This document shows positions 8,138 to 13,673 of a DNA stretch of 19,002 nt, piece by piece. The first letter of the stretch is position 1. The number at the start of each line of letters is the position of its first letter. The notes below the pieces were generated by a model. The model searched no databases, had not been told where the DNA came from, and was given only the letters and a program-made list of their open reading frames with translations. The DNA is from CAZWHE01 sp964633825 (lineage in GTDB: Bacteria > Planctomycetota > B15-G4 > CAYZWU01), in assembly GCA_964633825.1 (NCBI GenBank), contig CAZWHE010000070.1, forward strand, positions 1 to 19,002, in the 5' to 3' direction. Both the position numbers and the translations under genes were made by a program.

Positions 8138-9274
8138 CTATACCTTTTTTCTTTCGGTACAGAAGAGGCCGATCACCACCAGCAGGACGATCCCGACCAG
8201 CACGGCTGCCCGGCCCGCCGAGCCCGGGCCACCGGCTGCCTCGGCCGTCGCCGGAAGGGATGCGAGTCCGAAGTTGTGACAGAAGGCCGCGCCGAACAGG
8301 AGGCCGACCACGGTCAAGGCCGCGTCCGAGTTTCCCTGCCCGGCGGCCACGAGCTGCCGCAAGGGGCACCCGCCCGCGAGCACGGAGCCGAGCCCCACGA
8401 GAAGCATGCCGAGGAAGTTCCAGAGATGGACCGAGTGGGCGAGGGGCGAGGCGCTCCAGTCGAAAAACCTGCGGCCGTCGGGCAAGAGGAAATCGACCAA
8501 GAGGTTGCCGGCAGCGAGAGTGGCCATAAGCACGACGTAACCGTTGAAGAGGCGGAACTCCCTCCACAGGATGACATCGCGAAACCCGCCCGTCGTGCAG
8601 TACCGGGAGCGCTGGCCGAAGAAACCGACCAGCACGGCGAGACAGAGGGACAACAGAACCGGCGCGTGCCACTCGGTCTCGAGAAACCCGCGCGGATCTC
8701 CGTCCCCGCCATATTTTAATACAAGGATGAAGGCCAAAAGGCCGAACGCCAAGAGGGGCGCCGTGAAGGCGGCCAAGGGCTTCATATCGCGTCCAGGTCC
8801 GAGAGAGAAGCCGCGGCGGATGCAGAGGCTACCGAAACCAACACCGGCGACAATGCCGAGAAGACCGATCCCGGCCGTTGCATAATCGCCGCTTCCGAGC
8901 CGGACCATCATGCGGATCGGGCACCCCAGAAAGACGAGAGCGCCGATCATGATGAAGGCGCCGATGAGGAAACGGAGCGCCGGAGACGATCCCCCGCGGG
9001 AACGAAATTCCTTGAAAAAGAGCGCCGCGGCGAATGAGCCGATAAGAAAGCCCGGGATCTCGGGCCGCAGATATTGCAGCCCGGCAGGCCCGGAGAAGAG
9101 ACCGAGCCCGCCCGCCGTGTCGCGCACGAAGCAGGCCGCGCAGATTCCCATGTTGGGAGGATTCCCGAAACGTGCGAGGGCAACGGCAGCAGCACCGATA
9201 ATAAAACCCGTGATCAACGTCCAGGTTCGGAGGTTTTTTTGGTTGTTGTTGATGATTTTTCTGTTGTCGGACAT
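8138..9274 (-). CDS. yedE: YedE-type putative selenium transporter
   Basis: Polytopic inner-membrane protein of the YeeE/YedE (DUF395) family, 378 residues with about ten hydrophobic segments. It matches the subgroup annotated as selenium-metabolism YedE in Sec-using bacteria. Landmarks are FGNPPNMGICAACFVRDTAGGLGL, RGGSSPALRFLIGAFIMIGALVFLGCPIRMMVRLGSGD, QRSRYCTTGGFRDVI and VGLGSVLAGGCPLRQLVAAGQGNSDAA. The repeated Cys-containing GC(P) motifs are the likely substrate path; related family members move thiosulfate through cysteines. ATG at 9274 (MSDNRK) is chosen over an upstream GTG at 9328, because residues before it are charged and not conserved-looking; the SD is weak. It sits between a thioredoxin-like lipoprotein and the DUF4920-cupin gene, with selB in the same window, which supports a selenium role. 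Sulfur transport is the main alternative. Confidence 0.9.
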   Translation of the reverse strand: MSDNRKIINNNQKNLRTWTLITGFIIGAAAVALARFGNPPNMGICAACFVRDTAGGLGLFSGPAGLQYLRPEIPGFLIGSFAAALFFKEFRSRGGSSPALRFLIGAFIMIGALVFLGCPIRMMVRLGSGDYATAGIGLLGIVAGVGFGSLCIRRGFSLGPGRDMKPLAAFTAPLLAFGLLAFILVLKYGGDGDPRGFLETEWHAPVLLSLCLAVLVGFFGQRSRYCTTGGFRDVILWREFRLFNGYVVLMATLAAGNLLVDFLLPDGRRFFDWSASPLAHSVHLWNFLGMLLVGLGSVLAGGCPLRQLVAAGQGNSDAALTVVGLLFGAAFCHNFGLASLPATAEAAGGPGSAGRAAVLVGIVLLVVIGLFCTERKKV

Positions 9275-9350
9275 GACATCTATCTTTCTAAAACTTTCCT
9301 TGAATTTATGAAGAACTCCACATGACACCGTCGAGATCGACGAACCTAGA

Positions 9351-9369
9351 GAAAGGCGCCTCGCCTTTC
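9351..9369 (-). other. Intercistronic stem-loop between the thioredoxin-like gene and yedE
   Basis: GAAAGGCG-(AGG)-CGCCTTTC on the minus strand is a perfect 8-bp stem with a 3-nt loop, beginning 11 nt after the TGA stop of the thioredoxin-like gene. No T-run follows, so an mRNA-stability or partial-attenuation role is more likely than full termination. Confidence 0.5.
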
Positions 9370-9380
9370 ATTCATAGGGG

Positions 9381-9971
9381 TCATCCCCCCTCCGCTTCCA
9401 CGTCGGAAAAATCACCCGCTTTGATTTTGTTGATCAGGACGCTCGGTGTCAGATACCCATCGCACTTGAGGACCATACGGCCCGATCGGTCGATCAGGAT
9501 CAGAGAGGGAAGCTTGTCGCCGACGTAATAGTCATAGCATTTTCTTAACCGGTCGATAAGCACCACCATTCGGGGACCGATGAACTCCCTGAATCCTTCC
9601 GCAGGAGAACCCTCCTCTTCGACGAGCACCAGAGCGCAGCGGCACTTCACGCTTTCCAAGGCTTTGCGCTCCGCTGCGATGCCGGACAAGAACCGCCGCG
9701 TCCACGCGCAGTCCGTCTTGCTGGCGATGAGGAGGAGGAAGTCAGTGCCATCGACGGTCAACTCCGGCCTTCCCCAGCGATCCGCTGCCTCCACCCGGTC
9801 CTGAACCAGCGTACTCAGGTGCACGCTTCTTCCATCGAGGTCGACGAGGGTGTCGAATCGAGCGGTCCTCCCCACAATGCAGTCGGAAGATTCCGGTACC
9901 AACGTCGCATGGAAGCAACCTCCCGCAGCAAGAAGTAACAGAACTGTTGAAAGGCGGAAAAGGGTTCTCAT
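9381..9971 (-). CDS. Thioredoxin-fold lipoprotein
   Basis: 196 residues from ATG 9971, preceded by the SD GAGG that overlaps the upstream stop region; the longer in-frame extension upstream has no support. The N-terminal signal ends at LLAAGGC, a lipoprotein-type site with Cys19, so it should be anchored in the membrane. The body has a TlpA/peroxiredoxin-like layout: LVDLDGRSVHLSTL, a beta strand FLLLIASKTDCAW with a single active-site-like Cys88, and LPSLILIDRSGRMV with the cis-Pro (Pro155) of the thioredoxin fold. The usual CxxC is absent (C88-A-W-T), so it would act as a one-Cys redox or chalcogen-binding protein rather than a disulfide reductase. It starts 11 bp after the YdjY-like gene and is probably translationally coupled to it. 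Its substrate is unknown. Confidence 0.8.
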   Translation of the reverse strand: MRTLFRLSTVLLLLAAGGCFHATLVPESSDCIVGRTARFDTLVDLDGRSVHLSTLVQDRVEAADRWGRPELTVDGTDFLLLIASKTDCAWTRRFLSGIAAERKALESVKCRCALVLVEEEGSPAEGFREFIGPRMVVLIDRLRKCYDYYVGDKLPSLILIDRSGRMVLKCDGYLTPSVLINKIKAGDFSDVEAEGG

Positions 9972-9982
9972 GAAAGGTATCC

Positions 9983-10732
9983 TCAACTGCTGCATACCGG
10001 TCTGATCCGCACATAGACCCGTGTCCCCACCGAGGGACACTTGTCCCAATCGAAGCGCACCATCGGCTTCGGGTTGTAGATAGGATACCGGTTGTCGGCT
10101 ATGATTCCGCCCGGGCAGTCGCAGGGACAGGCGATGCATCCCGTCTTAGCGGAATGGATCGCTCCGCTGCCGTGAAAAACAAAATGAGGCGTCCACGGCT
10201 TGATCACCTCCCCGCCGTTCACCACGACCTTTTCTTGGGCGAAGTCGTCGTAGGGGCGCTCGCGCCACTTTCCATCCTCCTTCCAGAGTACGGAGAGCAC
10301 GACCGCGTCGCCCTGGAGGTAGTTCTCGGCCGTCGTGGCCGGGGTCAGGCCGCTGCGCTTCTTGCCTTCCGCCATGGTGCAGTGCAGGCGGGGCCGGGCC
10401 CCGAGATCGATCAGGGCATCGTAAACCTGCTCCGTCTCCACATCGGCTAGGAAAACAAAGAATTCGGCGAACTTCGCTTCTCCTCCGGCGGCGTACCTGC
10501 AGCCCGCGAAGGCCTGAGGACGCTGTCCCCAGTCGTCGATGCAGGGTTTGCCCGCCGGGTGCTGCACAACGGCGGGAACAAGCACCTCGCACCTTTCGCG
10601 GTCCACGGTGACCTCCCCCGGCGCGGGCAGTTTCCCTTCATTCGCCTTGTTCAGAGACGAACAGCCGCCGAGCGCTGCGATGATACATGTCAATCCTAAT
10701 ACATAAAAAGCACGGACAGTGAATATAGCCAT
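9983..10732 (-). CDS. YdjY-like lipoprotein with Cys-rich C-terminal motif
   Basis: 249 residues from ATG 10732, with SD GGAGG at the right distance; an alternative TTG at 10741 sits directly on the SD and is rejected. The lipobox LGGC at Cys24 predicts membrane anchoring. The main part resembles the YdjY domain (VTVDRERCEVLVPAVVQHP..AEFFVFLADVETEQVYDALIDLGARP), whose function is not known. Near the end lies KTGCIACPCDCPGG, a dense cysteine cluster that could bind metal, an Fe-S centre or chalcogen. The first gene of the run toward yedE, it overlaps in regulation with the thioredoxin-like gene 11 bp downstream. YdjY proteins also occur in organisms with c-type or periplasmic redox systems. 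The link to selenium is inferred from neighbourhood only. Confidence 0.8.
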   Translation of the reverse strand: MAIFTVRAFYVLGLTCIIAALGGCSSLNKANEGKLPAPGEVTVDRERCEVLVPAVVQHPAGKPCIDDWGQRPQAFAGCRYAAGGEAKFAEFFVFLADVETEQVYDALIDLGARPRLHCTMAEGKKRSGLTPATTAENYLQGDAVVLSVLWKEDGKWRERPYDDFAQEKVVVNGGEVIKPWTPHFVFHGSGAIHSAKTGCIACPCDCPGGIIADNRYPIYNPKPMVRFDWDKCPSVGTRVYVRIRPVCSS

Positions 10733-10892
10733 GATATGCAATCCTCCATGATCCAGAGTGAGTAAATGGCAAAGCCGGTTATGGTGTCCGAATCACGGCG
10801 GAAAGAGACGGGAAGTGCGTGTTTCCGGGAGAGATTTAAGATGGAAAACTTGTCCGGAGGCTGAGCAGCGCATCCAAATCTTCGCTTCTACC

Positions 10893-10984
10893 GTGAGTCA
10901 AAGACCGAGAAGAACGGTACGGACCCGTACCGAGAGCAAAGACTCACCGGCTTCAGCAGAATTGGAAATAGACCGAACCGGTCT
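10893..10984 (-). promoter_or_regulatory. Structured mRNA leader with GGUC-loop hairpin
   Basis: Minus-strand RNA from 10984 can form AGACCG-(GUU)-CGGUCU, then an outer stem GUGAGUC (10947-10941) with GACUCAC (10899-10893). The outer stem encloses a perfect 7-bp hairpin CGGUACG-GGUC-CGUACCG (10932-10915). The stack lies 160-250 nt upstream of the YdjY-like start codon. No known riboswitch consensus was recognised. A UGA lies 11 nt before the GGUC hairpin, the same spacing as in the E. coli fdhF SECIS; see findings. Confidence 0.45.
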
Positions 10985-11072
10985 GCACGCTGATCACCCC
11001 CTTTCGTGGTGCTGGAATTCAAAGAGAGCAGTAAATCTGTTCATATGTCCATACAGAACGATCGTCCAATTA

Positions 11073-11101
11073 AAGCTAATATATGGAATGATAATTGTCA
11101 A
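11073..11101 (-). promoter_or_regulatory. Candidate sigma70 promoter for the ydjY-trx-yedE operon
   Basis: On the minus strand a perfect TTGACA (11101-11096) is followed after 17 bp by TAGCTT (11078-11073) in an AT-rich patch. The -10 match is weak. It points to the YdjY-like gene and would give a leader of about 330 nt carrying the hairpins at 10893-10984. Confidence 0.4.
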
Positions 11102-11205
11102 TGGAAAACAGCAACAGGGGAAACAGCAATACTCGAATTCCCGCCATCTATCGGCTTGAATCATGGCCGTTATGCAATACGTAATCCACATGGATTGCAC
11201 AGAAT

Positions 11206-11289
11206 TCATACCTTCTTCCTGTTGGTGCAGAATAGCCAGATCCTGGCTGTTACATAGCCGCCGCTTCCGAGCCGCATCATCATGCTGAA
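11206..11289 (-). pseudogene. Decayed yedE remnant
   Basis: Reading to a TGA at 11206, this stretch encodes MMMRLGSGGYVTA followed directly by LFCTNRKKV and stop. The first part matches RMMVRLGSGDYATA from the middle of the intact YedE, and the second matches its last residues LFCTERKKV. At DNA level 16 bp (CGCCGCTTCCGAGCCG on plus) are identical to the intact gene. About 240 internal residues and the N-terminal half are missing, so this is a relic of a second yedE copy shortened by internal deletion. It cannot make a transporter. Confidence 0.75.
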
Positions 11290-11348
11290 CCTCAACTCCG
11301 CGACATGGTCAAGAGCCGCCTCCTTGGCAGCAGGTCTCAGAGATTCAC

Positions 11349-11663
11349 TCAGGAAGAACACGCTTCCCGGGCCGAGGTGATGAAAATCTCCCCTCTCTTG
11401 TCTCTCTCCAGGGCTTCCCAGGACGCGGCCTGAATCAGGGAGAATTCGCAGAGGTCACGCCGGGACCAGGATATATTGACCTCTCTGTCCAGATCATCAT
11501 CCCAGTAGGTTTCGACGTTATGCCGGGGAGTAAAATCGTCCTCGGTGTCATAGACTTTCACACCTTTGAATCGGGGCCAGACAAAGGCCTGAAGCGCCAG
11601 GCCCAGAAAGAGAAGGGTCAGGAGAAGCCTGATGATAAAAAGCTTTTTCCGTTTCAAGGGCAT
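11349..11663 (-). CDS. Small membrane-anchored protein of unknown function
   Basis: 104 residues. A basic start (MPLKRKKLFIIR) is followed by one hydrophobic helix (about 10-30, LLLTLLFLGLALQAFVW), then a soluble tail rich in Asp and Trp (VYDTEDDFTPRHNVETYWDDDLDREVNISWSRR). I do not recognise the family. The AGGTGG SD is well placed before the ATG, and the start lies 39 bp after the selB stop, so it probably shares the selB transcript. It could be a single-pass anchor or small regulator. It ends CSS-TGA; read-through to selenocysteine was considered and is not supported. Confidence 0.65.
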   Translation of the reverse strand: MPLKRKKLFIIRLLLTLLFLGLALQAFVWPRFKGVKVYDTEDDFTPRHNVETYWDDDLDREVNISWSRRDLCEFSLIQAASWEALERDKRGEIFITSAREACSS

Positions 11664-11702
11664 TCCACCTCAATCCAATCAGAACCGCCCAAACAAAGCC
11701 CC

Positions 11703-13643
11703 TCACTGACAAGCGCGATTGTTCTCTTTCAATCTGCGTTTGTTCCTCACCCAGCAGGTCAGCCCGATACTGTCGAAGTGGTCCAGAAGGGGAATGATCC
11801 ATTTCCGGGTTGTCTTGAAACGGTCGCGCAGAACCGGGAACTTCACCTCGCCATACTCTTTGATGACTTCCACGACGGCATCCCGCATCTTCTCGTAAAC
11901 AGAGGAATGAAACAGAAAGGCGCCCACCCTGACGAAACGGCCCGACACGACCATGAATTGGATGGCGGACTCCGCTTCCCCGGCTGTGAGGTTCTCCTCA
12001 TCATGGGTGATTTCATTGACAAGCTCCTTCCGGGTAGGAGGGGTGGCGCCCTTCTCCCTGATCCGCTCCTCGATTCTGTCCATCAAAGTCAGATGGCTGC
12101 CGGTCGGTTCGGGGGCGAAGCCCGCTCGCCGCACAAGGCCCCCCTTCGCCGTTTCGACGAGGCCCCGTTTTTCCATGGCATCAAGAAATCCGGTGAAATT
12201 CCTTCCTTCCAGGCCTGTCAGATCCTTGACGGGTTTCATGTTCAGATAGGGTGTCAGGGGTTCGAGGCGGTGTTGTTCATCGAGATGAGAGACCACTTGA
12301 CCGGCGAGGCGGTCGAAGCGCTCTCTGTGTACAAAAAGATCCCATTGGATCTCGACGAGATCGTTCGAAGCTTTCAGGTTATCGACCGCCCTGTCGACCT
12401 GGTCGGGAGAGGCGTTGAATGCCAGGGCCATGTCCCTGGGAGAAAAAAAGATATCGGGCCAAATCCCGGCTTCCGTGAGGATCAGGGCTTTTATGTCGCC
12501 GAGGCTGTTCCGTCTGGCGGTGACACGGTTCACGATGTACCCCTTGAAGCGCTTGAGCTTCCAAGGGGTCAGTCCCACGATCGTTCCCCCGCCGATAGTC
12601 ATCATGGGGGAGTGAAGCCGGAGAATGAAGCAATCCCCGGGAACGACGACCACGGGATCCCTCAGCCTCATCTGGACCAGGGAGGAATCACCCGGTTCGA
12701 GAACCTGCTTGTCAAGAAGCACGATCCCGGCCATGACCTCTGAAGTGCCGGTGTGCACCCTGACTTCGGTCATGTTTTCAAGCGGGAAGTTCACGTCTTC
12801 GGCCAGGTGGAACTCCGCTTCGAAAAACCGTGTATTTCTGAAGAAATCGGGCGTGGCCGCCACATCCCCGCGGCTCAAGGAGCGGTAGTCCACATCGGAG
12901 ATGTTGAGCGCCGTGCGGTGGCCGGCCCTCGCTTCCGCGCAATATTCGTTGTAAGCCTGAATAGTGCGGATTTTGCCCCTCACCCCATGGGGGAAGATTT
13001 CCATGGGATCTCCCTTTTTCGCTCTTCCGCTCATGGGAACACCCGTAACGACCGTTCCAAAGCCCTTCCTTGTAAAGACACGCTGGATAGGCATCCGGAA
13101 GTCGCCCGAGACGTCGACAGGATCGACCGATTCGACGGCGGCGTCGAGCGCTTCCCGGAGAGAGTCGAATCCTTCGCCTGTCAAAGAGGAAACAGGGACG
13201 ATCGGGGCGTTCTCCAGGAAAGAATCCCGGACAAGGTCACGGACGTCTTCGATCGCCAGTTCGATCATCTCCTCGTCCACAAGGTCGATTTTCGTGAGTG
13301 CAATGACGCCTCTTTTGATTCCAAGAAAAGTCATGATGGTCAGGTGCTCGCGAGTCTGCGGCATCACACCGTCGTCGGCGGCCACGACGAGGAGCACGAG
13401 GTCCGTGGAGGTCGCACCCGCCACCATGTTTTTGATGAAGCGCTCGTGTCCGGGTACGTCGATTATGCCGACCGTAAACCCCTTCGATGTCTCGTAGGAG
13501 GAGTAACCGAGGTCTATCGTCATTCCCCGCTCCTTCTCCTCCTGGAGACGGTCGGGATGGATGCCGGTGAGCTCCCGGATCAGCTCCGATTTACCGTGAT
13601 CGATGTGGCCGGCGGTTCCGATGGTGATGTTGTGGACTTTCAT
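11703..13643 (-). CDS. selB: Selenocysteine-specific elongation factor SelB
   Basis: GTPase that binds selenocysteyl-tRNA and the SECIS hairpin in mRNA and delivers Sec to the ribosome at in-frame UGA. 646 residues is the family length. The N-terminal G domain has GHIDHGKS (P-loop), DVPGHERF and TKID, followed by two beta-barrel domains. The C-terminal half holds the winged-helix repeats that recognise SECIS RNA, ending with FPVLRDRFKTTRKWIIPLLDHFDSIGLT, characteristic of the last SelB winged helix. Distinguished from EF-Tu by this extension and by the MKVHNITIGTAGHIDHGK start. No strong SD precedes the ATG at 13643. It lies 30 bp after hdrA, whose UGA it would decode, and is likely in the same transcript. 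selA and selC are not seen in this window. Confidence 0.97.
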   Translation of the reverse strand: MKVHNITIGTAGHIDHGKSELIRELTGIHPDRLQEEKERGMTIDLGYSSYETSKGFTVGIIDVPGHERFIKNMVAGATSTDLVLLVVAADDGVMPQTREHLTIMTFLGIKRGVIALTKIDLVDEEMIELAIEDVRDLVRDSFLENAPIVPVSSLTGEGFDSLREALDAAVESVDPVDVSGDFRMPIQRVFTRKGFGTVVTGVPMSGRAKKGDPMEIFPHGVRGKIRTIQAYNEYCAEARAGHRTALNISDVDYRSLSRGDVAATPDFFRNTRFFEAEFHLAEDVNFPLENMTEVRVHTGTSEVMAGIVLLDKQVLEPGDSSLVQMRLRDPVVVVPGDCFILRLHSPMMTIGGGTIVGLTPWKLKRFKGYIVNRVTARRNSLGDIKALILTEAGIWPDIFFSPRDMALAFNASPDQVDRAVDNLKASNDLVEIQWDLFVHRERFDRLAGQVVSHLDEQHRLEPLTPYLNMKPVKDLTGLEGRNFTGFLDAMEKRGLVETAKGGLVRRAGFAPEPTGSHLTLMDRIEERIREKGATPPTRKELVNEITHDEENLTAGEAESAIQFMVVSGRFVRVGAFLFHSSVYEKMRDAVVEVIKEYGEVKFPVLRDRFKTTRKWIIPLLDHFDSIGLTCWVRNKRRLKENNRACQ

Positions 13644-13673
13644 AATACAAAATCCGAATGAAAACCTTTTTTG

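Larger units (their letters stand above)
10742..11348. other. Intergenic region upstream of the YdjY-like gene
   Basis: About 600 bp with no convincing intact gene. It contains a structured leader with three hairpin stems (10893-10984), a good promoter-like pair (11073-11101), an AT-rich patch around 11040-11200 and a decayed yedE fragment (11206-11289). Short open frames on both strands show no family features. Confidence 0.6.

Noticed and set aside
9983..9985. The YdjY-like gene ends Cys-Ser-Ser-TGA, as does the small membrane protein (11349-11351), suggesting a CxxU motif
   Set aside because: Read-through gives only a few codons before another stop, and no good hairpin follows either TGA. 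TGA is the commonest stop in this window.
11006..11257. Plus-strand frame of 83 codons in the AT-rich patch
   Set aside because: No SD, no family features, and it overlaps the decayed yedE fragment on the other strand.
10742..11702. A tRNA-Sec (selC) gene near selB
   Set aside because: I searched the gaps around selB and hdrA by eye for a UCA anticodon loop and a long acceptor and variable arm, and found none.
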